Positions 9,532 to 18,801 of a stretch of DNA of 64,000 nt are shown piece by piece; the stretch's first letter is position 1, and every line of letters begins with the position of its first letter. Origin of the DNA: Paenibacillus tundrae (lineage in GTDB: Bacteria > Bacillota > Bacilli > Paenibacillales > Paenibacillaceae); contig NZ_JAUSTI010000010.1 in NCBI RefSeq assembly GCF_030812775.1, positions 124,001 through 188,000 of the forward strand, in the 5' to 3' direction. The notes below the pieces were generated by a model that saw nothing but the letters and a program-made list of their open reading frames with translations, ran no database searches and had not been told where the DNA came from. A program made the translations under genes and the position numbers.

Positions 9532-10623
9532 ATGACAATGATCAAAAAAGGATGGATGATGCTCGGTACAGCCCTACTTGCAGGGTCACTGCTCGGAGGT
9601 TGCGCGGAGAAGGATCTGGTTGGCCTTTCAGGAGATGAGATGATTGAGAAAGTTGTCCATGCAGAAACGAAACCCGCTTCATACTATGCCGAAGGTGTAA
9701 TGAAAATGTGGTCGGATGACAAATTGAGTCATACCATGCACATTAAGGAATGGGTCGATGGAGAGACAGGGCGTAAGCGCACAGAAACAGAGGAGAATGG
9801 CAATATCAGCTACGCGGTCAATGACGGAACGAACATTACCATTTACGAAAAAGAGACGGGCACGGCGTATTCAATGAACGTATCTGCCATGGGACAACAG
9901 CCTGAACAGACTCAAAAACAGATGCTGGTGAATCAGCTGGAAAGGTTGCGGGATTCCCATGATGTGGATATGATGGGACAGAAAGAACTTCATGAACAGG
10001 AAGTCATTCACATTAAGCTGACGCCGAAAGAAGAGGGCACCTTATCCATTTCCTCCGAGTATTGGGTAGACCCTAAAACATGGATGATTGTTAAAGTCAT
10101 CAGCACATATGGTGATGAAAAGTCAGAAATGGTCTATGATCCGATACAATATGATCCGGAATTTTCTGAGGATACATTCGTGATTGACATCCCCAAGGAA
10201 GTCGATGTGAAGGATCTGAACGATCTGGCCCAGCGTTCGGAAGTGAGTCTGGAAGAAGCCGAACAAGCTTTGGGACAACCCTTTTTGCAGGATATGAACG
10301 GTGAGTTGGAGCTATCACGGATTGAGATGTATTCATCAAGCGGAGCGGTTGGCAGGAATGAAGTGACCTTGTATTACATTAACAACGACAAGGTTGAAGT
10401 GAGTCTAACGGTATTCAATGCGCCGGATGAAAATGTTGATAATACACTGCTGCCCGATGAATCCAAGGTGGAAGTTCGGGGTACCGAGGGTTCGTATATG
10501 AAGAGCATACGAAACATATCATGGACTGAGAATGGATTGCGTTACTCCATTATGGGTGAGAACGAAGAATGGACGATGGAGAGGCTTCAGGCTTGGGCGA
10601 AGGAACTGAAGCTTTCAAATTAG
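9532..10623 (+). CDS. LolA-like lipoprotein of unknown function
   Basis: Secreted lipoprotein, 363 residues. Signal peptide with lipobox LLGGC at about residue 24. The body has the beta-strand pattern of LolA/LppX-type proteins: MKMWSDDKLSHTMHIKEWVDG followed by SEYWVDPKTWMIVKV and YDPEFSEDTFVIDIP, with a C-terminal extension of about 140 residues. It starts 28 bases after the kinase stop with AGAGAGG upstream, so it is probably co-transcribed and may modulate the kinase or be its target. Confidence 0.7.
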   Translation: MTMIKKGWMMLGTALLAGSLLGGCAEKDLVGLSGDEMIEKVVHAETKPASYYAEGVMKMWSDDKLSHTMHIKEWVDGETGRKRTETEENGNISYAVNDGTNITIYEKETGTAYSMNVSAMGQQPEQTQKQMLVNQLERLRDSHDVDMMGQKELHEQEVIHIKLTPKEEGTLSISSEYWVDPKTWMIVKVISTYGDEKSEMVYDPIQYDPEFSEDTFVIDIPKEVDVKDLNDLAQRSEVSLEEAEQALGQPFLQDMNGELELSRIEMYSSSGAVGRNEVTLYYINNDKVEVSLTVFNAPDENVDNTLLPDESKVEVRGTEGSYMKSIRNISWTENGLRYSIMGENEEWTMERLQAWAKELKLSN

Positions 10624-10659
10624 TTTTAATTTGAATTGTAGGAGAGTGTGAGTCACGCA

Positions 10660-11154
10660 ATGGATAACACAGAGCTTAATAACAGAGAACTGCGGCGTCT
10701 CCACCCAAAAGTCAAACAAGCTACAGCCCTGACGACCCTTATGGTCAATGGGCTGTTGACTCTTTTGGCCATTGGATATCTGATTGTCGCATGGGCTAGA
10801 GATTGGACGTTGTGGCCAGGCTGGGCTGCACTAGGGCTGTTCATCGTGTCTTTCATGTGGTTTGGCTGGGCTCTGCCAGCTCTTCAATATCGTTATTTCA
10901 GTTTCCGAGTTGCTGAGGATGAGCTTGAAATTCATTCCGGCTGGCTGTGGATCACCGATACGATTGTGCCTATGACACGTGTGCAGCAGGTAGAGTTGGA
11001 GAGCGGTCCGTTGCTGCGTAAATATGGATTAGCTAAGGTCAGTATCGTTACTGCGGCAGCGACACTTGTTATCGCTGGTCTGGAGCGTGAGGAAGCGGAG
11101 CAACTCAAACGAAATATCGGGCATCTAGCCAAGGTGGAAGATCGAGATGAATGA
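10660..11154 (+). CDS. Bacterial PH-domain (bPH2, YdbS-like) membrane protein
   Basis: About 164 residues. Two hydrophobic helices near residues 25-45 and 52-70 are followed by a bPH2 domain with YFSFRVAEDELEIHSGWLWITDTIVPMTRVQQVELESG, typical of YdbS proteins. GTG 10648 is an alternative start, but GGAGAG at 10641 is too close to it and rather far from ATG 10660, so the start is uncertain. The stop overlaps the next PH gene by 8 bases, as in ydbS-ydbT pairs. Confidence 0.8.
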   Translation: MDNTELNNRELRRLHPKVKQATALTTLMVNGLLTLLAIGYLIVAWARDWTLWPGWAALGLFIVSFMWFGWALPALQYRYFSFRVAEDELEIHSGWLWITDTIVPMTRVQQVELESGPLLRKYGLAKVSIVTAAATLVIAGLEREEAEQLKRNIGHLAKVEDRDE

Positions 11155-12772
11155 ACTGAATGAAACAAGGCGTCTACACAAAAGTTATATTTTATTTCCC
11201 TTATTCAGTGTCCTGAAATCGTTACTGCCGTTTTTCATTCTAGTAGTACTCAAAGGACTTAATTGGAGTGCAATCCCTTGGTATCTCTACGCAGGAGGAA
11301 TTGCGGTTGTATTGCTGCCCTCTCTTCTATATGGCTGGTTGAAATGGCGGAAATTCAGCTATACCTTGCAAGAGGATCGCATCGTGCTACGGCGGGGGAT
11401 GTTTGTAAGGGAAGAGATATCTATCTATTTCAGCCGGATCCATGCTGTACAGACACAACAGCCTCTAATTCAGCGAATCCTTCGAATCGCACAACTTAAG
11501 ATTGAGACACCCGGTGGCAGTAAAGAGGCGGATGGTGTGTTACCGGCGCTACGTGTTGATGAAGCGAAGCGAGTGGAGCGGTGGTTGTATCAGAAGCGGA
11601 GTGAGGCCGTGGTGAAAGACCCTGCTGCCATCACGCCCGAACAACAGATGGAGACTTCTAGTGAAGAGACAGGAATCCATGGTGAGTATGCCGGAATTGA
11701 AGGTGAGCCGGGAACTGAATCCGGTTTAGGATCGGCTCATGAGCGGGGTGTAGATTCTAGACTGAGCAGGGTGGATGGCTTAGAAGTTCCAGCGCCTGTT
11801 GAAACGGAAGTGCCTGTGCAGCAGGAGCCGCTACTGCGATTGTCGGCGGGTAGACTGTTCGTGGGGGCATTAACAACCATGAATCTGCCGCTTCTTCTCG
11901 TTTTTGCCACAGGGACCTATTCCTTCGCAGATGATCTGTTACCAGATCACTTTTATCGACGTCTAGTGGAGGAAGCGGGGAGTTTGCCTGCCATTTGGTG
12001 GCTAGGTCTTATTCCTCTCATGTTTCTACTCGCTTGGATTCTATCAGCGGTGTTATTTACGATTAAGTATGCTGGGTTCACGGTAGAACGCGAGGGTGGG
12101 AATATCTCCATTGTCTCGGGTCTGTTAGAACGCAAAAAGCATGTGTTTTCACCTACCAAGGTGCAGGCAGTAGCTATTCGAGAAGGACTGCTGCGTCAAC
12201 CGTTCGGGTATGCGGAGGTTGAGATTTATGTACTGACTTCCGAGAAGGAGAAAAAAATGATGCTTCACCCACTGCTACCTATGCGTGAGGTGAATGAGCT
12301 GCTTGCAAGCATCGTGCCACAATATGAATTACAAGCAGATATAGCGAAGCCGCCGCCACGGGCGCTCTGGTTGTTTCTCCGTTGGAAACTGCTGATTGCC
12401 ATGCTAGTTGGAATCGCAGGAACGATATATTTTGGCATGGTGGGTATAGGGTTGTTCGTACTGCTGCCTGTGTTCGGTTTGTGGGGATATGCACGCTACA
12501 AGGATGAAGGGCTGAACATATACGGGAAGCAATTGTTAATCCGCCATCGGCAGATCTCCCGTTTAACCGTGTTAATGCGCCGCCCCCATGTGGTTACGGT
12601 GAATGCCATAGCAACATCCCGTCAACGTGCTAGGTCATTACTAACTGTAGAGGCAACATTGATGGTAAACCGTGGCGGCTGGAAGGCGACCTTCTTGGAT
12701 CAAGCCCATGCAGTTGCCGTCCAGAATTGGATGCATCAAGCTGCTCGGCATGCTGTGCCTAGTAAGATATGA
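11147..12772 (+). CDS. Multi-PH-domain (YdbT-like) membrane protein
   Basis: 541-residue membrane protein. Repeating pattern of helix pairs and bPH2 domains: helices about 18-62 then a PH domain about 65-140 (RMFV...ISIYFSRIHAVQTQQPL), a helix pair about 230-305 then PH about 310-385 (SGLLERKKHVFSPTKVQAV), and a third pair about 400-440 then PH to about 530. A Glu/Gly/Ser-rich linker at about 165-215 separates the first PH domain from the second membrane block and looks disordered. Overlap with the previous gene implies they form one complex. The role is unknown; the B. subtilis ydbS-ydbT pair is the closest architecture I know. Confidence 0.8.
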   Translation: MNELNETRRLHKSYILFPLFSVLKSLLPFFILVVLKGLNWSAIPWYLYAGGIAVVLLPSLLYGWLKWRKFSYTLQEDRIVLRRGMFVREEISIYFSRIHAVQTQQPLIQRILRIAQLKIETPGGSKEADGVLPALRVDEAKRVERWLYQKRSEAVVKDPAAITPEQQMETSSEETGIHGEYAGIEGEPGTESGLGSAHERGVDSRLSRVDGLEVPAPVETEVPVQQEPLLRLSAGRLFVGALTTMNLPLLLVFATGTYSFADDLLPDHFYRRLVEEAGSLPAIWWLGLIPLMFLLAWILSAVLFTIKYAGFTVEREGGNISIVSGLLERKKHVFSPTKVQAVAIREGLLRQPFGYAEVEIYVLTSEKEKKMMLHPLLPMREVNELLASIVPQYELQADIAKPPPRALWLFLRWKLLIAMLVGIAGTIYFGMVGIGLFVLLPVFGLWGYARYKDEGLNIYGKQLLIRHRQISRLTVLMRRPHVVTVNAIATSRQRARSLLTVEATLMVNRGGWKATFLDQAHAVAVQNWMHQAARHAVPSKI

Positions 12773-12900
12773 ACCGGTAGTGGAGCCTTCCTTGGGATTC
12801 CGTTTGCCATGCCGAGTCAAGCAGTTATACCTGTTCCGCCATCTAGCGTGTGGGTATAAGCACAAGTTCTTTCTATTAAAAGTCGAGGGGGAAACGACAG

Positions 12901-14175
12901 ATGGAGAACAGCCAGGGGCGGGTAGAGTAGCCTGGTAACAAGCCTGGTGGTTGGAAGCATGCTGGACTGTTATTGGGTGGAGTTGGCATATCCAATCTGG
13001 GTGATTTCATATACATTGTGGCGATCAACCTGATGGTGTTGAACATGACGCAATCTCCAGCGGCTGTAGCGGGGTTATGGATCATCTCGCCAATCGCCTC
13101 AGTATGCACCAAGTTCTGGTCAGGCAGTGTTATTGACCGCTACGATCAACGTCAGTTGATGATTGGTGCGGATATCGTGCGGGCATTGCTGGTAGCCACA
13201 CTTCCCTTATTTTCAAGTCTGTGGATGATGTATGCTGTGATGTTTCTAATTAGTATGTCATCCTCAATATTTGTACCTTCTTCCCAGGTGTACATTACTC
13301 GGCTTGTACCGGCTGAGCGGCGCAAACGATTCAATTCGTTGCAGGCACTCATTAGCTCAGGAGCTTTTATTACGGGGCCTGCTGTGGCTGGTGTGTTATT
13401 GTTTTATTTATCCCCTGCAGCAGCAATCTACGTGAATAGTGTTTCGTTTGCCGTATCGGCACTGATTCTTATGCTGTTGCCTAAACTAGGTATAGGTGAG
13501 CAGAGTGGTGGGAAGTCAAGATTGTCACCACGGATCATCGCTCAGGACTGGCAAGCCGTACTGAGGTTTAGTCGCAAGAGCGGTTACGTTGTCGGGATAT
13601 ACGTCATATTTCAGATTGTTCTCGTCATTGGCATGTCGCTGGATGCACAGGAAGTTGTGTTTATTCGTCAGGTGATGAACTTGTCCGAATCTCAATATGG
13701 GGCATTGATGAGCGTTACCGGCATCGGTTATCTAGTCGGTTCGTTGCTTGTCACCCTGCTCGCCAAACATATTCCGATCCGTCATATGATGGGGATTGGC
13801 GTGTTTATGGTCTCGCTTGGTTATTTCCTATTTGCACGCTCGTTTTCCTTCGAGCTGGCAGCGTTCGCCTTTATCCTACTTGGGTTGTGTTCGGCACTTG
13901 CCAACACAGGTCTGGTCACCTTTTACCAAAATAATATTCCAGTAGATCTCATGGGCAGGATGAGCAGTGTCATTGGACTGATGCTGAGCGCGCTTCAGGT
14001 GGCTTCTATTTTGATTGCAGGGGTAGTGGCAGAATATTTATCCCTTCGTCTGGTGTATACGGTTGTTTCGGCGGCGATGATGTTAGTGGCACTTATCTTA
14101 TGGATTACTAGTTTGCTTCCTTCAAGAAGTTCATATTATCAAGAGGCTGTAACAAAGAGTGCGACGATGAAGTAG
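12901..14175 (+). pseudogene. MFS transporter with an in-frame amber stop at codon 10
   Basis: Twelve-helix major-facilitator family exporter. From ATG 12901, which has GAGGGGGA 8 bases upstream, the frame reads MENSQGRVE then TAG at 12928-12930, then continues without shift as PGNKPGGWKHAGLLLGGVGISN and a complete MFS protein. Typical features are GSVIDRYDQR after helix 2 and RLVPAERRKRFNS before helix 4. The only in-frame downstream starts are rare codons such as TTG 12973 (401 codons to the stop at 14175), and none has a ribosome site. The rest is intact, so this is a recent nonsense mutation, a sequencing error, or an unusual re-initiation. If expressed, the product would run 12973-14175. 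Confidence 0.75.
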
Positions 14176-14225
14176 GTTAGACCGAAGCTGGGAACGAAAT
14201 GCATAAGTGAGGTAGATCGACAAAA

Positions 14226-14249
14226 AAGTAAGTAAGTAAGTAAGTAAGT
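14226..14249. repeat. Six tandem AAGT tetranucleotide copies
   Basis: AAGT is repeated six times without interruption just after the MFS gene. A slippage-prone microsatellite in non-coding DNA. It is followed by an 8-bp inverted repeat (14259-14266 with 14313-14320) that lacks a T-run. Confidence 0.85.
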
Positions 14250-14442
14250 TGGAGCAGGGGTGTGTCGTAAGGGTGTTTCGGAGAGAAGCTTGCCTGAATA
14301 CCCGAACCATAGGACACACCTGAACATACATAGAATTAACAACAGAGATGTAGATAAATGAGTAAATTGAATACCGATGTGACAAAAGTTCACAGTAGTT
14401 AACGCTTACATGTAGTGGATAACCAACAAATCGTTAAGTTTA

Positions 14443-14471
14443 TTGACATGAAACTTCCGGTCGATTAATCT
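14443..14471 (+). promoter_or_regulatory. Sigma-A-like promoter of the riboswitch-sda transcript
   Basis: TTGACA at 14443-14448, a 17-base spacer, and TAATCT at 14466-14471. A start near 14478 would place the glycine aptamers at the 5' end of the transcript. Confidence 0.6.
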
Positions 14472-14534
14472 TAAAGAGTAAGATTATGTTTTCGTCAAAT
14501 GACTAAATGTTTTATGATTTTAATACAGCGAATG

Positions 14535-14830
14535 ATAACGAGCGGGAGAGACCTGTGCGAGCTGAGTAAGATGGCCTGCGATCAGGCACCGAAGGAGCAA
14601 GCTGCCTGCGCACCCGGCGCGGCGGTTAATCTCTCAGGTAAATGTACCATCGTTGGACGCAACTCTGGAGAGTGCGCATGATGCGCCACCCAAGGGGTAT
14701 ATGATTAAACAGCCTGGTACAGTATGTGGAAGAACAAGGCATGCACTGTATCGACTGAACGCTGTTGATCATGAAACTCTCAGGTATCGAGGACAGAGAG
14801 AGGGCTTAAGGCCTTCTTCTGTCCTTTTTT
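14535..14830 (+). ncRNA. Tandem glycine riboswitch with intrinsic terminator
   Basis: Two glycine aptamers in series. Aptamer 1 (about 14535-14650) has GCGGGAGAGACC, the conserved core CCGAAGGAGCAAGC and the closing AATCTCTCAGGTAAA. Aptamer 2 (about 14652-14802) has ACTCTGGAGAG, CACCCAAGGGGTA, AACTCTCAGGTA and GAGGACAGAGAG. The 3' end of aptamer 2 is the left arm of a terminator: GGACAGA at 14791-14797 pairs with TCTGTCC at 14818-14824 followed by T6. Glycine binding would therefore compete with termination and turn the gene on. The downstream genes are serine dehydratase, not the glycine cleavage operon. Confidence 0.93.
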
Positions 14831-14909
14831 GATGTCATCATTCAGTAATAATGGAACATTATGGTTGAGTATCTGGATGAACATGACGAATACAAATGGA
14901 GGGTTTTGG

Positions 14910-15599
14910 ATGCGTTTTAAAGATGTTTTCTCAATTATAGGGCCGTCGATGACGGGGCCTTCAAGTTCACATACGGCTGGAGCGGCGAGGCTCGGCAGAA
15001 TAGCTCGTCAGTGGTTGGGTTGCACGCCAGAGCGCGCCCGGCTGACATTATACGGATCGTTTGCCGATACGTATCAAGGACATGGTACAGATCTTGCTCT
15101 AATTGGTGGATTACTTGATTATGCGACAGATGATCCGCGAATACCGGATGCTGAAGAGTATGCAGAACAGGCGGGTATGGAGGTTGAGTTTTTCACAAGT
15201 GGCCTGCCTGCGCCCCATCCCAATACGGTCAAAATTGAGCTGTGGCACGGTGACCGTGAATGTTCATTGATCGGTGCCTCCATTGGCGGCGGCAGTGTAT
15301 CGGTGCACGCCTTGAATGATTTTCGCGTCCAGATCAGTGGGGAGTTTCCAACATTGGTGCTGCGTCATGCTGATAAAGCAGGGGTGCTTGCATCTGTCAC
15401 GTCTACGATTAGCTCCTCCGGCGTGAACATTGGCTATATGCAGGTAGACCGGAAAGCTCGGGATGGTGAAGCCTTGACTGCAATGGAGATGGATGGAGCA
15501 CCAGACCCGGATATGTTAAGCCGTTTGAAGTCGCTGGATCATGTGCTGGATATTCGTGTAATAGATTTGAAGAAGGGAGTGAGTTCAGATGCGATTTAA
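14910..15599 (+). CDS. sdaAB: L-serine dehydratase, iron-sulfur-dependent, beta subunit
   Basis: Small subunit of the [4Fe-4S] L-serine deaminase that converts L-serine to pyruvate and ammonia; 229 residues. The N-terminal SDH_beta domain starts with IGPSMTGPSSSHTAGAARLG, and a C-terminal ACT domain (about 150-225) with LRHADKAGVLASVTSTIS may bind serine. ATG 14910 has GGAGGG 7 bases upstream; earlier in-frame Met codons lie in the riboswitch leader. The stop overlaps the sdaAA start by 11 bases. Expression is probably under the glycine riboswitch. Confidence 0.95.
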   Translation: MRFKDVFSIIGPSMTGPSSSHTAGAARLGRIARQWLGCTPERARLTLYGSFADTYQGHGTDLALIGGLLDYATDDPRIPDAEEYAEQAGMEVEFFTSGLPAPHPNTVKIELWHGDRECSLIGASIGGGSVSVHALNDFRVQISGEFPTLVLRHADKAGVLASVTSTISSSGVNIGYMQVDRKARDGEALTAMEMDGAPDPDMLSRLKSLDHVLDIRVIDLKKGVSSDAI

Positions 15600-16527
15600 G
15601 CATTTGCATGAACTGAATGCGATCTGTACGGCTGAATCCAAGACCATTGCTCAGTTGATGATTGAAGAACAAGTCCAAGAGACGAATACACCCGAAGCAG
15701 ATGTTGTGCAGCAGATGTCGGAATATTATCAGGTGATGAAGGAAGCGGTTCATAAAGGGCTGAATGAAGATACGGTGTCCCGTAGTGGTCTGACTGGTGG
15801 AGACGGCAAGAGGATGGCGGAATACATTCGTAAAGGGGAGACTTGCTCAGGTGATGCTTCAGCACTTGCGATGGCGTATGCCCTGTGTGTCTCTGAAGTT
15901 AATGCATCCATGGGGCGAATTGTTGCTACCCCTACAGCGGGTTCATGTGGCATTATCCCTGGTGTGTTCATCAGTTCCCAAGAGCGTTTTGGCTGGAGTG
16001 ACGAGCACCTGGTTAATGGATTGTTCTGCGCTGGAGCGATCGGTTATGTAATTGCGAACAATTCGTTTATCTCCGGTGCGGAGGGTGGCTGTCAGGCTGA
16101 AGTGGGCTCCGCGATTGGTATGGCAGCGGGTGCTATGGTGGAGCTGCGTGGAGGTACGCCAGAGCAGGTCGTTCATGCGGTTGGTTTGGCGTTAAAAAAT
16201 ACACTCGGTCTCATCTGCGATCCAGTCGCAGGTCTCGTCGAAATTCCTTGCATCGTCCGCAACGGACTGGGAGCCGTAACCGCTCTAGCGGCTGCTGATA
16301 TGGCGCTTGCCGGAGTACGTAGCGCCATTCCGTCAGATGAAGTCATTGATGTCATGCTTGAAGTGGGCAGTGCTATGCCGAGTAGGCATCGGGAGACGGC
16401 TCAGGGGGGGCTGGCTCAGACCCCAACAGGGCGGAAAATGATGGAGAAGCTTGCTAAACCGAAGGCAAAACGTGCACCGGAACCAGAGCTAGAAACAGAC
16501 GGGGCAGCAGGTTCTGCTTCGGAATAA
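15589..16527 (+). CDS. sdaAA: L-serine dehydratase, iron-sulfur-dependent, alpha subunit
   Basis: Catalytic subunit that carries the [4Fe-4S] cluster, 312 residues. Motifs are SGLTGGDGKRM near residue 65, PTAGSCGIIPGVF near 120, SGAEGGCQAEVGSAIGMAAGA near 165 and LICDPVAGLVEIPCIVRN near 205; the Cys residues of these blocks are the cluster ligand candidates. The C-terminus has an extra Lys/Glu/Pro-rich tail of about 25 residues. It overlaps sdaAB and is followed by a terminator. Confidence 0.95.
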   Translation: MRFKHLHELNAICTAESKTIAQLMIEEQVQETNTPEADVVQQMSEYYQVMKEAVHKGLNEDTVSRSGLTGGDGKRMAEYIRKGETCSGDASALAMAYALCVSEVNASMGRIVATPTAGSCGIIPGVFISSQERFGWSDEHLVNGLFCAGAIGYVIANNSFISGAEGGCQAEVGSAIGMAAGAMVELRGGTPEQVVHAVGLALKNTLGLICDPVAGLVEIPCIVRNGLGAVTALAAADMALAGVRSAIPSDEVIDVMLEVGSAMPSRHRETAQGGLAQTPTGRKMMEKLAKPKAKRAPEPELETDGAAGSASE

Positions 16528-16533
16528 CATAGG

Positions 16534-16577
16534 AAGAGGCGCCTAGCAGTGTAGTAATCTTCTGCTGGCGCCTCTTT
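16534..16577 (+). terminator. Terminator after sdaAA
   Basis: AAGAGGCGCC-AGCAG (16534-16549) pairs with CTGCT-GGCGCCTCTT (16562-16576), a 15-bp stem with one bulge and a short T stretch. It may also serve the convergent alpha-glycosidase gene. Confidence 0.8.
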
Positions 16578-16727
16578 GGCGTACATGGGTTCGAAACGAA
16601 AAGCTGGCATAAGGGTAGTATTTGTACTGTGTCAAATTCGTACCGTGTGCCAATTGTAGCATCCGCCCCGTGCCGAGTGCTGACATCAATGCAAGGCTTC
16701 TGGATGAAGCTTCACACGAACTTCATA

Positions 16728-18482
16728 TTATGCCAGAGCGATGCTTAACACCGCATATCCGTAGGCAGGAAGCTCGATCGCAAGTATGCCATCCTCTAAC
16801 GCGATCCGGTGCTTCTCGCCAAACAGCTCATTCCAATCATCTGTATCCGTCTCCAGCTCAACGATGGCCGTTTCTTCTGAGCGATTGAACAAGATTAGAA
16901 TGCGTTCTTCTTCATTCTGACGTTCCATGACAAGCTGGCTACCGCCTTCGCGTGCTTGTAGGAATCGAATGGTACCGTCTGCGCGTAGAGCGGGATGAGC
17001 GTGACGAAGTGCAATAAGTCTTTGATAAAAGTCGAACAGTTCGCGGTCTTGCTTCGCCTCGTCCCATTCCATACATTTGCGACAACCAGGGTCATGATCA
17101 CCGTCTAGTCCAATCTCGTCTCCGTAATAGATACATGGTGCACCCATAAAACTGAATTGGAATAACGCAGCCAACTTCATCTTGCGTTGATCCCCTTCAC
17201 AGAGGGTGAGCAAGCGGGGCGTGTCATGACTGTCTAACAAGTTAAAAGCGACCTCGCTCGCCTGATGAGGATAGCGTGATAATTGACGACCAATGGAATT
17301 GGCAAATTGCTCGGCATGCATTGTATTTTTGACAAAGAAATGATTGACCGCTTCGGTAAACGGATAATTCATCGATGCATCGAACTGATCGCCCTGTAGC
17401 CAAGCAGACGATTCGTTCCACACTTCGCCCAGGATGTAGGCTTCCGGATTGGCAGCCTTCACGACACGGCGGAAATCTCGCCAGAAGGCATCATCTACTT
17501 CATCAGCGACATCGAGCCGCCAGCCATCGGTACCCACCTCTTTGATCCAATATTCGGCAACCTCCAGCAAGTAGGCTTTCACCTCAGGATTCTCTGTATT
17601 CAGTTTCGGCATGTGGGCTTCGAAGCCAAAGGTCTCATAGGTGGGGATGCCGTCCTTCACATCCAGCGGAAACTCATGGACGTGGAACCAGTCCTTATAC
17701 TTGGATTCTGCTCCGTTCTGCTGTACATCGACGAATGGTGCAAATGTCTTCCCAGCATGATTGAATACTGCATCTAGAACGACACGGATCTCACGTTCAT
17801 GGCAGAGCTTCACAAGCCGTTTAATCGTTTCTGCATCTCCAAAATGCCGATCTACACGCATATAGTCCTCGGTGTCGTATTTATGGTTTGTTGTAGCCTC
17901 AAAGATAGGCGTAAAATAAATCGCATTAATGCCAAGCTCACTGAGATAATCGAGATGATCGATGACACCTTGCAGATCACCGCCGAAGAAATTAAACGGT
18001 GTCGGTTCGCCTCCCCAAGGCTCCACCTTCTCTGGATTAAGCTCAGGATTGCCGTTCGCGAACCGTTCGGGGAAGATCTGATAAAAGACAGCATCTTTCA
18101 CCCAAGCAGGTGGCGCAAATACAGCACCTTCATGAATGTAGGGGAATTGAAACATTCGCCCCGGCTCATCCGGCTCTTCCTCTTGGAAGTCGGTTTCGGT
18201 CATCCAGATTTGTTCCGTTCCACTCTTGAGTAGGAAAGCGTATTTCAGACGGTGATAAGGAGGGCGTACTTGCCCTTCATAATAATCAAACATCGAGTCC
18301 GATGTATACTTCGTTAGGGGAATCAATTCTTTGGTTTGTTCCCAAGCGTATTTGTCCCCAGTCAAGGCATGTACCTCGGTGAGATCATTCTTTTTGGCGC
18401 GTAGACGCAGGCGAACAGTATCCTTGTCATAGGCGTAGGCCCAATTGCGTTTCGGTTGATGATAGATGGCTTCTCGCAGCAT
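16728..18482 (-). CDS. Alpha-glycosidase, GH13 neopullulanase/cyclomaltodextrinase type
   Basis: Intracellular starch-oligosaccharide hydrolase, 584 residues with no signal peptide. An N-terminal beta-sandwich (about 1-115, starting LREAIYHQPKRNWAYAYD) is that of neopullulanases and is followed by the catalytic barrel. The four GH13 regions are visible: DAVFNH, GWRLDVADEV (nucleophile Asp), GEVWNES (acid Glu) and NLLDSHD (transition-state Asp). The start was placed at 18482 because GGGAGG lies 9 bases upstream; the frame extends 14 codons further without a ribosome site. Expected substrates are cyclodextrins, pullulan or maltodextrins; which of these cannot be told from sequence. Confidence 0.93.
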   Translation of the reverse strand: MLREAIYHQPKRNWAYAYDKDTVRLRLRAKKNDLTEVHALTGDKYAWEQTKELIPLTKYTSDSMFDYYEGQVRPPYHRLKYAFLLKSGTEQIWMTETDFQEEEPDEPGRMFQFPYIHEGAVFAPPAWVKDAVFYQIFPERFANGNPELNPEKVEPWGGEPTPFNFFGGDLQGVIDHLDYLSELGINAIYFTPIFEATTNHKYDTEDYMRVDRHFGDAETIKRLVKLCHEREIRVVLDAVFNHAGKTFAPFVDVQQNGAESKYKDWFHVHEFPLDVKDGIPTYETFGFEAHMPKLNTENPEVKAYLLEVAEYWIKEVGTDGWRLDVADEVDDAFWRDFRRVVKAANPEAYILGEVWNESSAWLQGDQFDASMNYPFTEAVNHFFVKNTMHAEQFANSIGRQLSRYPHQASEVAFNLLDSHDTPRLLTLCEGDQRKMKLAALFQFSFMGAPCIYYGDEIGLDGDHDPGCRKCMEWDEAKQDRELFDFYQRLIALRHAHPALRADGTIRFLQAREGGSQLVMERQNEEERILILFNRSEETAIVELETDTDDWNELFGEKHRIALEDGILAIELPAYGYAVLSIALA

Positions 18483-18801
18483 AGTAAGTATCCTCCCGTC
18501 GTAACACACAGCGTATGTTGGCATGTTGGATCGTAATCCCTCGAATGTGGCGGACTACTCTAGATGACGCAGAGCACCACTTGCTTATGTAGCATTTCCC
18601 AGGTGAGTGATTAGGTTATAATGGAATGTAGAGGGGGCGCAGTACCCCGATGTCATGAATTTGTATCCATTTTATATACTAAGCCTGCCCTAATCGTGCA
18701 GGTTCAAGAAGCAGGCATGTTGAACAATCTCTAGACACGCCTTAATGTACTTCAGATATATATTTAACCCAAAGGGTAAAGAAGGGAAACGAATCAAGCG
18801 T
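18483..18801. other. Divergent intergenic region with small hairpins
   Basis: It lies between the alpha-glycosidase (leftwards) and a two-component operon (rightwards). Visible: TATAAT at 18617-18622 without a clear -35, a small GGGG/CCCC hairpin at about 18632-18649, and GCCTGC/GCAGGC at about 18684-18716. I see no gene and no terminator. Confidence 0.4.

Noticed and set aside
12672..12938. 88-codon frame at the end of the YdbT-like gene
   Set aside because: It overlaps the PH-domain gene in another frame and contains no ribosome site or signature.
14226..14249. AAGT repeats as replication iterons or a CRISPR-like array
   Set aside because: Units are 4 bases, with no spacers and no associated genes; a simple microsatellite.
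14259..14320. 8-bp inverted repeat after the MFS gene as a terminator
   Set aside because: Arms match, but the loop is long and there is no T-run on either strand.
14499..14681. 60-codon plus-strand frame before sdaAB
   Set aside because: It lies inside the first glycine aptamer; the RNA structure explains the sequence.
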